Below the pieces are notes generated by a model that worked only from the letters and a program-made list of their open reading frames with translations, made no database searches and was not told where the DNA came from. 64,000 nt of DNA from an uncultured Clostridia bacterium. Lineage in GTDB: Bacteria > Bacillota > Clostridia > UBA1381. Shown one piece after another: positions 44,264 through 53,098 of the stretch (positions within the stretch are counted from its first letter, which is position 1; each line of letters opens with the position of its first letter). The translations under genes were made by a program, and so were the position numbers. Location of the stretch: assembly GCA_934462715.1 (NCBI GenBank), contig CAKSIJ010000012.1, positions 36,768 to 100,767 on the forward strand. Direction: 5' to 3'.

Positions 44264-45127
44264 TTACGCCTTATTAACAGAACCGAAGAGTTCCATTTTC
44301 TCTTTAACGATTTCCTTGATAGCCTCAAAGCCGGGAGCGAGAAGCTTTCTCGGATCAAAGCCTTTACCTTCAAGATCCTTGCCTGCTTCAATATATTTTC
44401 TTGTAGCAGCCTGGAAGTAGAGTTGACATTCGGTGTTAACGTTAATTTTAGCAACTCCGAGAGAAATAGCCTTTTTAATCATGTCGGCAGGGATACCCGT
44501 ACCGCCGTGAAGAACAAGGGGAAGATCTCCGATAAGAGCCTTTGTAGCTGCGAGAGCGTCAAAGTCAAGACCTTTCCAGTTAGCCGGATACTTGCCGTGG
44601 ATATTGCCGATACCTGCTGCAAGGAAATCAACACCAAGGTCGGCAATGATTTTGCACTCGTTGGGGTCTGCAATTTCGCCCGAACCGATAACGCCGTCCT
44701 CTTCGCCACCGATAGCGCCTACCTCAGCCTCAATTGAAATACCTCTTGAGTGGCAGAGATTAACAAGCTCTGTGGTTTTCTTTTTATTTTCGTCGATAGG
44801 GAAATGCGAGCCGTCGAACATAACCGAAGAAAATCCTGCGTCTATGCACTTAAGGCAGCCTTCATATGTGCCGTGGTCGAGATGAAGAGCAACGGGAACA
44901 GTAATGTTCATTTCCTCAATCATAGCCTTAACCATAGCGGCAACTGTCTTAAAACCGGTCATGTACTTTCCGGCGCCCTCTGAAACACCGAGAATTACAG
45001 GTGAATTATTTTCCTGTGCGGTTTGGAGAATGGCTTTTGTCCATTCAAGATTATTGATGTTGAACTGACCGACAGCATATTTGCCTGCGACAGCCTTTTT
45101 TAACATTTCTGTAGCTGATACTAACAT
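44264..45127 (-). CDS. fba: Class II fructose-bisphosphate aldolase
   Basis: Glycolytic zinc aldolase. The 287 residues show PVALHLDHGTYEGC with the zinc His, a second ligand region (SIEAEVGAIGGEEDG) and the C-terminal VLHGGTGIP with another zinc His. ATG after AAGGAGGATTT. Single gene. Confidence 0.96.
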   Translation of the reverse strand: MLVSATEMLKKAVAGKYAVGQFNINNLEWTKAILQTAQENNSPVILGVSEGAGKYMTGFKTVAAMVKAMIEEMNITVPVALHLDHGTYEGCLKCIDAGFSSVMFDGSHFPIDENKKKTTELVNLCHSRGISIEAEVGAIGGEEDGVIGSGEIADPNECKIIADLGVDFLAAGIGNIHGKYPANWKGLDFDALAATKALIGDLPLVLHGGTGIPADMIKKAISLGVAKINVNTECQLYFQAATRKYIEAGKDLEGKGFDPRKLLAPGFEAIKEIVKEKMELFGSVNKA

Positions 45128-45212
45128 AATAAATCCTCCTTAAAAAATCAGAAAACAGGTAATAAATTGTAACTACCCATATATATCAGAAATTGCATAG
45201 CAATGATTCTGC

Positions 45213-45815
45213 TTATTTAATTTTAACCCAAGCTTCAGTTTCAAGCCTGTCGAAACATTCTTGGGTAAGTCCGTAAGTTTTTGTTCTTCCGCAGTCAAGA
45301 CAGACAAGCTTAACCGAATTATCCTCGTATCTCAGAGAAATATGCTTTCCTCCGCATACGCAGTCTACACGGTCATTCTTGATGTAATCGGTAAGAATAC
45401 TTAAAAAATCCATAATAAGATCGTATTCTTCCATATCAGTATTGACAGAAAGCGGCAGCAGACCGTCATAAAACGGATTGTTTTTTTCATACTCCACATA
45501 TACTTTTTTCGGGTCTTTTCCGACAAACAAAATGTTGCAGCCCGCCTGAGGACATTTAAGTGTGAAAAAATTCCTGTTAAAAAGCTCCTGCTTTGTCATA
45601 GTGTACCTATGATACTCCTCGCATATCGGACAGAATACATAAATAACATATTTGGAAAAACTTGTAGTGATTCTGATAAGCTCTTTTCCGCAGCTTTTAC
45701 AGCGATATACCGTTGATTTATTGCGGGGGACGGAAAAGATACTGAAATTTTCCGCTGTATATGAAATACAGTCACAGCATACGAAGATCATTGATTGATC
45801 CGGTTCGGTAAGCAT
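45213..45815 (-). CDS. CpXC-like multi-zinc-ribbon protein
   Basis: Function unknown. The 200 residues carry six CxxC-type pairs: CCDC, CKSCGK, CPIC, CPQAGC, CVCGG and CLDCGR. These make up probable zinc-ribbon halves, arranged like CpXC-domain proteins of Firmicutes. No membrane helix. ATG at 45815 is preferred because GGAG lies 6 nt upstream; the ATG at 45827 contains that site. Stands between fba and the DNA glycosylase on the same strand. Confidence 0.6.
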   Translation of the reverse strand: MLTEPDQSMIFVCCDCISYTAENFSIFSVPRNKSTVYRCKSCGKELIRITTSFSKYVIYVFCPICEEYHRYTMTKQELFNRNFFTLKCPQAGCNILFVGKDPKKVYVEYEKNNPFYDGLLPLSVNTDMEEYDLIMDFLSILTDYIKNDRVDCVCGGKHISLRYEDNSVKLVCLDCGRTKTYGLTQECFDRLETEAWVKIK

Positions 45816-45849
45816 ATTTTTCTCCATTCTGTTATTTTTTATTTAGAAA

Positions 45850-45880
45850 ATTGTAAAATTTGCATTATACAATCACATGG
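45850..45880 (+). repeat. 31-nt hairpin repeat, copy 2
   Basis: ATTGTAAAATTTGCATTATA followed by CAATCACATGG, with ATTGTA/TACAAT inverted repeat. It matches the copy at 23411 at about 26 of 31 positions. Located between the CpXC-like gene and the glycosylase gene. Confidence 0.45.
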
Positions 45881-45920
45881 CCATTTTAATTCCGGGCAAC
45901 CGGAAGCTGCCTTTACATAT

Positions 45921-46799
45921 TTATTGTTTTTCGGTTCCGATTTTGTTTTCTCTGGCATAATAAAACAGGTATTGCTGCGCATATCCTCCGAGAGAGGAAA
46001 AGCGCTCTTTTGCGAATTGTTCAATTCTGCCTACCGTCTGCTCGGAATCAAAGTAATAATACTCTATGATTCTTTTTATCCATACGTCTACCGGAAAGCT
46101 TGACCGTTTGCCGAGCCCAAAAAGCAGTATACAGTCCGCAACCTTTGAACCGACGCCCTTTATGCGCAAAAGCTCTTTTTTTGCTTCATCATAAGTCATC
46201 GGATCAAAATATGCTTTGGAAAAGCCGTTTACAAAAAATTCTGCGGCGGATAATATATATTTATCCCGGAAGCCTGCTTTAATACAGGAAAGTCCGTCAA
46301 GACCGGCAGAATAAAGAATTTTTTCCGGAGAGGGAAAGGTGTAAAAAGTCTGTCCCAAATACTCTGCTTTATCGCCGTAATTTTCACAAAGCGTTGAGAT
46401 TATCTTTTTTATTCTCGGAATATTGTTGCTTTGCGATATTATAAAAGAAACGGTACATTCCCACAGCTCCTGGTTAAGTATTCTGATTCCGCCGCCGAAC
46501 GATACCGCATTTTTTAAAACAGTATCCTCCGAAAGCCTCGTTTTTATCGGCGAATAGTCGGTTCCGAAATCAAAATAATCAAACCACACACTGTTAAACT
46601 GTCCGATTGAAGTATTGTATAACGTTACGGTATCGCCCGACTGAGCAATTTTCAGCGGAGTATTATATGCAATTCCGACATAGCTGCCGTCGGATTCCTT
46701 CTCCCATCGGAAACACTGTCCGCAATCAAATATATGCTCAAGACAAAAATCCTTAACGCCCGTTAAAATTAAGTTATTATCAATTTGTCTGATTTCCAT
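45921..46799 (-). CDS. 8-oxoguanine DNA glycosylase, Ogg type
   Basis: Base-excision repair enzyme for oxidised guanine. The 292 residues have the Ogg N-terminal domain (starts MEIRQIDNNLILTG; FDCGQCFRW) and an HhH-GPD domain with LLRIKGVGSKVADCILLF (catalytic Lys in GVGSK) and FPVDVW with the catalytic Asp. Start could be the ATG at 46799 or the GTG at 46808. Either lies within 10 nt of the -10 element, so the mRNA is probably almost leaderless. No binding site precedes either codon. Confidence 0.9.
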   Translation of the reverse strand: MEIRQIDNNLILTGVKDFCLEHIFDCGQCFRWEKESDGSYVGIAYNTPLKIAQSGDTVTLYNTSIGQFNSVWFDYFDFGTDYSPIKTRLSEDTVLKNAVSFGGGIRILNQELWECTVSFIISQSNNIPRIKKIISTLCENYGDKAEYLGQTFYTFPSPEKILYSAGLDGLSCIKAGFRDKYILSAAEFFVNGFSKAYFDPMTYDEAKKELLRIKGVGSKVADCILLFGLGKRSSFPVDVWIKRIIEYYYFDSEQTVGRIEQFAKERFSSLGGYAQQYLFYYARENKIGTEKQ

Positions 46800-46808
46800 A
46801 ACGTACAC

Positions 46809-46837
46809 ATTATAGCATAAAAATCAGCGAAAAGCAA
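46809..46837 (-). promoter_or_regulatory. Extended -10 promoter directly abutting the glycosylase gene
   Basis: On the minus strand TTGCTT (46832-46837), 17-nt spacer ending in TGC, and TATAAT (46809-46814). The TATAAT touches the GTG codon at 46808 and lies 9 nt before the ATG at 46799. Confidence 0.65.
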
Positions 46838-46886
46838 TAGAAAAAAAGGAAGTTTGTACAAATTTATTCAAATTTGTATATTTTAC

Positions 46887-46914
46887 TTGAAAAAAATATA
46901 AAATGTGATATAAT
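46887..46914 (+). promoter_or_regulatory. Promoter upstream of the M18 aminopeptidase
   Basis: TTGAAA (46887-46892), 16-nt spacer ending TGA, TATAAT (46909-46914). Confidence 0.55.
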
Positions 46915-47193
46915 GTAAATGTAATTGGGCTGAATTGCTGTAATTACATGGTTTGTTTGTATAAAAAATTGGGAGTTTTGCTCAATACGGAAGTCTCCCA
47001 TCTTTTGTATGAAAAGATTTTGCGTTATATATAAGGCAGACTTTTTTTGCCGACGGTATAATATATGTATTTTTTTCGGGTTTGACGGAATGATATACCG
47101 TAGAGAAATGTAATGCGTATCGCTGCCGGAACAGAGCGGATTTGTCTGACCGTTTTATAACCGATAATCAATAAAAGAAAGGAACTGATAACA
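46915..47193 (+). other. Long leader of the aminopeptidase gene
   Basis: About 280 nt between the predicted promoter and the GTG start. It contains possible hairpins GTAATT/AATTAC (46920-46947) and TGGGAG/CTCCCA (about 46972-47000). No known riboswitch recognised; no coding frame supported. Confidence 0.35.
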
Positions 47194-48603
47194 GTGACAG
47201 ATAAGGAACTTTTGGATAAACTGAGCTACAAACCGAAAAATGTGTATGAGCTGCTCGGTACTGATGAAACAAAGAAAATGCTTGATATGTGCGATGAATA
47301 CAGAGAATTTCTCGATAAGGGCAAAACCGAAAGAGAGTGCGTTAAGCTTGCGTCCTGCGCAGCAGTCGAAAACGGATTTGTAAATATCGAAACAAAGGAA
47401 AAATTAGTGCCGGGAGATAAGGTGTACTTTGTAAACAGAGATAAGAATATTCTTCTTGCGATAATCGGAGAAGAACCGTGCGAAAACGGATTTAATATAG
47501 TGGGCGCACACATAGATTCACCTCGACTTGATTTGAAGCAGAATCCGCTTTACGAAAATACCGAAATGGCGCTTTTGAAAACACACTATTACGGCGGAAT
47601 CAAAAAATATCAGTGGACTGCAATGCCGCTTTCGCTTCATGGAGTAGTGTTCACTACGTCAGGAGAAAAGGTTGAGATTACAATCGGCGAAAAGGAGTCC
47701 GATCCGGTATTCTGCATAACCGACCTGCTTCCGCACCTTGCAAAGGATCAGATGGCAAAGAAGCTTTCCGACGGAATCGAGGGTGAACAGCTCAACATAT
47801 TAATCGGCGGAATAGGCGTAAAGTCCGATGAAATTTCCGAAAAGGTTAAGTTTAAAATCTTAAATATATTGAATACGGTTTACGGAATAAAGGAGGAGGA
47901 CTTCTTTACGGCAGAGCTGGAGGCTGTTCCTGCGTATAAAGCAAGAAACGTTGGATTTGACGAAAGCTTTGTCGGAGCGTACGGACAGGACGACAGAGTT
48001 TGTGCGTTTACAGCACTCAAAAGTATTTTCGATATTCGTGAAATACCGAAGAAAACAGCAGTATGTCTGCTTGTAGATAAAGAGGAAATCGGATCTGTCG
48101 GAAATACCGGTATGCTTTCAAAGTTCTTTGAAATGGCTGTTGCAGAGCTGATTGAAAAGATTAACGGATCGTTCTCTATGACCTCGTTTAATAAAAATAT
48201 CAAAAACTCGGCTTTTCTTTCGTCTGACGTCGGCGCTGCCGTTGATCCGAATTATGAAAACGTTTTCGAAAAAAATAATGCCGCATATGCAGGTCACGGT
48301 ATGATACTGATGAAGTATACCGGCTCGAGAGGAAAGTCCGGCGCAAGCGACGCTTCCGCTGAATTTGTGCATGAAATGGTTTCGCTGTTTAATAATAATA
48401 ATGTAATCTGGCAGGCCGGTGAACTCGGTAAGGTAGACCAGGGCGGCGGCGGAACGATTGCTATGTATATCGGTAACCTTAATATGAATGTAATAGACTG
48501 CGGAGTGCCGGTACTCAGTATGCATTCGCCTTTTGAAGTAACCGCAAAGTCTGATATTTATATGGCATATAAAGCCTATGTCGCTTTCTATAAAGATAGA
48601 TAA
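47194..48603 (+). CDS. M18 family aminopeptidase
   Basis: Cytosolic zinc aminopeptidase, 469 residues. The metal and catalytic motifs are GAHIDSPRLDLK, GAYGQDDRVCAFTA, DKEEIGSVGNTGM and the C-terminal SMHSPFEV with the last ligand His. GTG start follows GAAAGGAACTG. Single gene with a terminator directly behind it. Confidence 0.94.
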   Translation: MTDKELLDKLSYKPKNVYELLGTDETKKMLDMCDEYREFLDKGKTERECVKLASCAAVENGFVNIETKEKLVPGDKVYFVNRDKNILLAIIGEEPCENGFNIVGAHIDSPRLDLKQNPLYENTEMALLKTHYYGGIKKYQWTAMPLSLHGVVFTTSGEKVEITIGEKESDPVFCITDLLPHLAKDQMAKKLSDGIEGEQLNILIGGIGVKSDEISEKVKFKILNILNTVYGIKEEDFFTAELEAVPAYKARNVGFDESFVGAYGQDDRVCAFTALKSIFDIREIPKKTAVCLLVDKEEIGSVGNTGMLSKFFEMAVAELIEKINGSFSMTSFNKNIKNSAFLSSDVGAAVDPNYENVFEKNNAAYAGHGMILMKYTGSRGKSGASDASAEFVHEMVSLFNNNNVIWQAGELGKVDQGGGGTIAMYIGNLNMNVIDCGVPVLSMHSPFEVTAKSDIYMAYKAYVAFYKDR

Positions 48604-48623
48604 ACAAGGAGCTTGATGTGTGT

Positions 48624-48672
48624 AAACATCTGCTGTTGTGATGCTTTTTCGCTGCAACAGCAGATGTTTTTT
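48624..48672 (+). terminator. Terminator of the aminopeptidase gene
   Basis: AAACATCTGCTGTTG / CAACAGCAGATGTTT stem followed by a T tract. Confidence 0.88.
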
Positions 48673-48673
48673 G

Positions 48674-49365
48674 ATTGACAATTGACGATTGTTATCCGTT
48701 TCCGCTTTGCAGGAATCCTATTTTATAATTTTCCGCTTTGTTGGAAGACCAATCAACCGTTACAATTGCCACAATTCTAAATATAGTGGTCCGCACAGCA
48801 ATGTAGGACGTAGTCTCGAAGCGAGTTCTTGCAAGTTTGCAAAGCGAACTTGGCAAGATGTCCGAAGCTATCCACACCGGGGTGGTAAATCCGTTTAGGG
48901 GGGACTCCCCCTATCGGCGGCTTTTGGAGCTTTTCGCCGCCGAAAAGCGGAAGGAGTAGCAAAAGTAACAATTACTGTAGACTATAGCTCCAAATAAGCA
49001 AAAGTAATAACTTCTGCATTAAATATAAAATTAATTTATCTTTATATAAATCATAACCGCAACCTCACGTTTGTGGCGTTATACTTTTCGGTAACTTTTA
49101 TTTTTTCTACGCCCTCCGCTTTTCGGCGGCGAAAAGCTCCAAAAGCCGCCGATAGGCGGGAGAACCCGCCTAAACGGATTTACCACCCCGGTGTGGATAG
49201 CTTCGGACATCTTGCCAAGTTCGCTCCGCTTTGCTGCGCAAACTTGCAAGAACTCGCTTCGGGACTACGTACTACATTGCCGTGCGGACCACTATATTTA
49301 GAATGGGGCGGTTATAACGGTTGTTAGGTCTTCCGGCAGAGCGAGAGTGATAATAAATTGTCAAT
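48674..49365. repeat. 692-bp inverted-repeat element
   Basis: Two arms of about 240-255 bp (48735-48970 and 49090-49345) are inverted copies with roughly 85-90% matches by eye, around a 120-bp AT-rich centre, and the outermost ends are ATTGACAATT (48674) and AATTGTCAAT (49356). Each arm holds nested hairpins. One is AGGGGG-GACT-CCCCCT in the left arm and AGGCGGG-TTCT-CCCGCCT in the right arm, a paired change. The frames predicted inside it (for example 49073-49327) simply run along the repeat and I do not call them genes. Fits a mobile, structured repeat or composite MITE. Confidence 0.8.
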
Positions 49366-49447
49366 TAAAAAGTGTGTTTTTTTTCAGAGCTGCGATTTAA
49401 CAGATAGCTTAATTTTTAATAATTTTAAAAATTCCAAAAATTACAGC

Positions 49448-49476
49448 TTGATTTTTTGAATAAAATCGTGTAATAT
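49448..49476 (+). promoter_or_regulatory. Candidate promoter of the SLH protein gene
   Basis: TTGATT (49448-49453), 17-nt spacer, TAATAT (49471-49476), about 95 nt before the start. A TTGACA at about 49488 lacks a good -10. Moderate match only. Confidence 0.4.
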
Positions 49477-49570
49477 AGTATTCGTGGTTGACATAAAACA
49501 TAATTATTGTTAACCGAGAAATGTATTAATATGATATTCGGATGCAAATCCGGGAAAGAGAGGACACACT

Positions 49571-52150
49571 ATGAATTCCAAGAAAAGAATCATCACAGGT
49601 ATTCTTGCTTCAGCATTTGCGGCTGCACCTATGACAGGTCTTTCGGCAAAAGCTATGGTGCTTCCCGAGGAGGTAACCGGAACAAGATATTCAGAGCCGG
49701 TGCAGATACTTGCAGCTTTGAAAATCATGGTCGGTGACGATGACGGAGCATTCAGGCTTGAGGATAATCTCAAGCGTTCAGAGGTTGCCAAAATGGCGAT
49801 ACACGCACTAGGACTTGAGGACGCGGCGGCTTCAGCCAAGGGCGAAACAAAATATCCGGACGTATCGGCAGATCACTGGGCAAACGGCTATATTAACTTA
49901 GCAACATCGCAAGGCTTGATAATCGGTGACGATGTGGGCACATTCAGACCTGACGATTCGATCACCTACGCAGAAGCGACAGCTATATTTGTAAGAGCAT
50001 TGGGCTATGACGTAATGGCAGAATCAAAGGGCGGTTATCCTAACGGACACTTTGCGGTAGGCGGAAGCATCGGACTGACAAAGAACGTACAGGGATCATA
50101 CGGACAGCCAATAACAAGAGGTAACATCGCATTTTTGGCGAACAACTCTTTGACAATCGGACTTATGGAAAGAAAGGGTTACGGCACAGACGCAACCTAT
50201 GAAGTAACCGAAAAGACCCTTTTAAAGGATAAGCTCAAAACCGAAAAGCTTACCGGACAGGTAAAAGCAATTCCGGCAACAGGTCTTGAGGGTGATTCAA
50301 ACCTTAATGACAACGAAATCAAAATCGGTGATAACGTATATGAAACAGCACACAACATGAACAACCTTTTGGGTTATAACGTAACCTATTATGTTCAGGA
50401 GGACGATTCGGGCGACAACACCGTAATTCTTGCAATGCCGCAGAAGGATCAGAACGCTACTACTGATATAACGGCAGATCTTTTTGAACAGCTCACAACA
50501 AAGAACGGCAAAAAGGCAATCGAGTATTTTGAAAAGAGCGATTCTTCAAAGACAACAACAGTATCTATTGAAGATAGCGCAAAGCTTATCTATAACGGTA
50601 AGGTAGCAGAGCTCAGCGACGAGCTTTTGAACCTTAAAGACAAGTCAGGTAAGATTACGCTTCTCGATACTGACAGAAACGGTGTATATGATATAGTTTT
50701 TGTAACCAACTACTACAATATAGTTGTAGAAGAAGTAACCTCAACAGGTAAAATCGTTGACAAGTACGGCGCAAAGACAATCAAGCTCGGAGAAGATGAG
50801 GACGTAAGTTACAGAATCGTTAAGGGATTGCAGGAGGTTAAGCTTTCAGACCTTAAGGAATACGATGTACTTTCCGTTGCTGAAAGTAAGGACGGCGAAT
50901 TGTTTGATATAGCATTGTCAAACGAAACCGTTGCCGGTAAAATCACAGGTAAAAAGTCTGACAGCTTTATAATCGGAGGAAAAGAGTATAAGGTTGCAAA
51001 GAACTATCCCAATACTCTTGAAATCGGTACAGAGGGAATATTCTATCTTGACGTAGAAAACAAAATTGCCGCTGTTGATACTCAGTATGTAACAAGCGAT
51101 AACTACGGTTACCTTATAAAGGCATACTATTCAGATGAGAGCGAAAAGGCTACCTTCAGAATCTTTACTAAGGACGGTGAGGACAAAACCTTTACAGCCA
51201 ACGATAAAATCAGATTCAACGGTACGGGCGGTATAAAGAGCCAAGAGGCTGTTAACAAGCTTAACGACAACGGCGTGACAACAAAGCAGCTCATCACCTA
51301 TACTGCAAATTCAGAGGGAAGAATAACAGAAGTATTCACCTCAACAGACAACACATCATCAGGTGCGGCGGTAAACGGAAAGTTCACTCTTGACTATTCT
51401 GTTAAGGACGCAGTGTACAACCAGAAGCTCAACAAGCTCGGCAACGTAAGAATCAACGACGATACAAAGATTTTCGACATTCAAGACGACGTTGAGGATT
51501 ACAGCATGGCAAAGCCGGATATGTTCGAGGACAAGCAGAAGTATAACGTAATGATTTTCGATACTACAGAAGAATTTACTGCTAAAGCGGTAGTTGTAAC
51601 AGGTGCAGAATTCCAGACCAACGCAGAAGCTTCCGTAGCGGTTGTTTCAGGTGTCGGTACAGCGTCGAATGCAGACGATGAAATAACAGACAAGCTCTTT
51701 GCATATATCGACGGCAAGGAAGTTGAAGTTCTTGCCGAAAGCACAGGTATACTTGTTAAGGGTAACGAAAAGAAAGAACTCGAAATCGGCGACATCATTC
51801 AGTATAAGACAAACGATAACGGCGAAATTGTTAAGATAAGAGTATTGTTCGATATCAGTGCAAAGAATACGGAATTTAATGAAGTACCGGTTGAGGATCT
51901 TGAAATTCTCTACGGTAAGGTTAGCAAGAAGTTCTCAGGCTCTATCAACGTAACCGTTAACGGCGGTGCGGTAAGAAACGTACAGCTTCCGTCAGATGTT
52001 AAGGTTTACAGCGTTGATTCTTCCAAGACAAAGAATAATGTCACAGTAGGAACGACAGGCGACATACAGGCTTATGACGCAGACGAGGGTAACAGAGTAT
52101 TTATCCGCTTCTACGATGACGTTGTTAAGGAAGTAGTTATTATAAAATAA
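49571..52150 (+). CDS. Large SLH-domain surface protein
   Basis: Secreted cell-surface protein of 859 residues. It has a signal peptide (1-28, MNSKKRIITGILASAFAAAP, ending about SAKA), then three SLH-like repeats up to about 210 (RSEVAKMAIHALGLED; YPDVSADHWANGYINLATSQ with GTFRPDDSITYAEATAIFVR; PITRGNIAFLANNSL) that would anchor it to wall polymer, and a long C-terminal part (about 210-859) rich in charged, repetitive beta-type sequence without a family I recognise. Codon choice looks biased towards a small set (AAG, GGT, GTA), as in an abundant protein, so it may be the main S-layer protein. ATG after GGGAAAGAGAGGA. Confidence 0.85.
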   Translation: MNSKKRIITGILASAFAAAPMTGLSAKAMVLPEEVTGTRYSEPVQILAALKIMVGDDDGAFRLEDNLKRSEVAKMAIHALGLEDAAASAKGETKYPDVSADHWANGYINLATSQGLIIGDDVGTFRPDDSITYAEATAIFVRALGYDVMAESKGGYPNGHFAVGGSIGLTKNVQGSYGQPITRGNIAFLANNSLTIGLMERKGYGTDATYEVTEKTLLKDKLKTEKLTGQVKAIPATGLEGDSNLNDNEIKIGDNVYETAHNMNNLLGYNVTYYVQEDDSGDNTVILAMPQKDQNATTDITADLFEQLTTKNGKKAIEYFEKSDSSKTTTVSIEDSAKLIYNGKVAELSDELLNLKDKSGKITLLDTDRNGVYDIVFVTNYYNIVVEEVTSTGKIVDKYGAKTIKLGEDEDVSYRIVKGLQEVKLSDLKEYDVLSVAESKDGELFDIALSNETVAGKITGKKSDSFIIGGKEYKVAKNYPNTLEIGTEGIFYLDVENKIAAVDTQYVTSDNYGYLIKAYYSDESEKATFRIFTKDGEDKTFTANDKIRFNGTGGIKSQEAVNKLNDNGVTTKQLITYTANSEGRITEVFTSTDNTSSGAAVNGKFTLDYSVKDAVYNQKLNKLGNVRINDDTKIFDIQDDVEDYSMAKPDMFEDKQKYNVMIFDTTEEFTAKAVVVTGAEFQTNAEASVAVVSGVGTASNADDEITDKLFAYIDGKEVEVLAESTGILVKGNEKKELEIGDIIQYKTNDNGEIVKIRVLFDISAKNTEFNEVPVEDLEILYGKVSKKFSGSINVTVNGGAVRNVQLPSDVKVYSVDSSKTKNNVTVGTTGDIQAYDADEGNRVFIRFYDDVVKEVVIIK

Positions 52151-52229
52151 TAAGAATTAAAATAAATTGCTGCCAATTAAATATCTTCTCTATACAATCA
52201 AGCAGTGTTCCGAGGACAGACTGCATGAC

Positions 52230-52264
52230 AAAAAAACTCTCCCTTTGCCGGGGGAGTTTTTTTA
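52230..52264 (+). terminator. Terminator of the SLH protein gene
   Basis: AAAAAACTCTCCC / GGGGGAGTTTTTTT hairpin with a long T run. Confidence 0.9.
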
Positions 52265-52924
52265 TACCGCAAATAAATATCGGTTGTTGTGGCTGTTTGT
52301 ATGCTGCAATAAAAAAATATATTTCGGACACAAAAATCGGTACAGCGTCTAATATCCGCTTCCGTGCGATACATAACCGTGGACGGGGCACAACAAACAC
52401 TCGGATAAGACATATATGCGGCAAAGAAATTCTGGCGGAACATGCGGCAAAAATAGGAGCCGGGAATAAAAGGGAGTTGCTTTCGCAGGTAATAGCAATA
52501 CAAATCCAAGTCAGATAAATTACTCTTCATGAATTTGAGCAATTATTCATAATAACGATACGTTTGGCAGTGAAATAAGTGGTCAAAATCAATTTTCAAG
52601 GCAAGAAAAAGGACTTAAAAATGGCTTAACCATCAGCTTTGTCAGAAAGGTGAAATCTAAGTCAGATAAAGTAAAAACAGAAAATCTTGTGGTAAAAACA
52701 GGAAAAACTTATTAAAAAGTATTAAAACTTATACAAACTTGTGTGATAAGTGGTCAATAAGTGGTCAAAATTGTCCGCTCGTCATATTGCACAAATAAGA
52801 AAATAGTAAAACGAAAAGTGGCATAAAACATTATATTTCAAAAAATTATTTTAAGGAAGAAACAGATCATGTGATTTTTTATGGTCTGTTTTTTTCGTAC
52901 CCAAAATACGGAGGTGATTTTTAA
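52265..52924. other. Gene-free stretch with three iteron-like repeats
   Basis: No reading frame with recognisable content over 660 nt. Three copies of ATAAGTGGTCAA occur at 52575, 52746 and 52757; the last two are almost tandem and the outer two extend to AATAAGTGGTCAAAAT. They lie upstream of a RepA_N gene, so they may be replication iterons, or part of an attachment or regulatory site. This marks the start of the accessory region. Confidence 0.4.
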
Positions 52925-53098
52925 ATGTGTAAAAACAATACTAAAATATGTTCTATATGCAGAATAGGCATGGAAACATATCAGTTAGATCCACATGAAT
53001 TATTTTGTCCATATCTTCATTTTTTAAAAGAAAATGACTGCAAGATGTTTCGGACATTAAAAGATATTGAAAAAAAGAGAAACAAGGAGGAGAAATAA
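52925..53098 (+). CDS. Small Cys-containing protein upstream of repA
   Basis: The 57 residues start MCKNNTKICSICRIGMETYQ and contain CSIC plus one later Cys, perhaps half of a zinc site, with a basic tail. A strong GGAGGTGA site is 7 nt before the ATG, and the stop directly abuts the repA start. Not recognised; a small accessory of the replication module is likely. Confidence 0.7.
   Translation: MCKNNTKICSICRIGMETYQLDPHELFCPYLHFLKENDCKMFRTLKDIEKKRNKEEK

Noticed and set aside
49073..49327. 85-codon frame within the inverted-repeat element, and its counterpart on the other arm (48777-48971)
   Set aside because: Both run along the repeated sequence with similar peptides (RIYHPGVDSFGHLAKFA) but indels between arms break the frames, and base changes follow hairpin pairing rather than codons.
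52225..52518. 97-codon frame after the SLH gene
   Set aside because: Begins in the terminator hairpin, no binding site, no recognised domain; I looked for a recombinase C-terminus and found no R-x-x-R/Y pattern.
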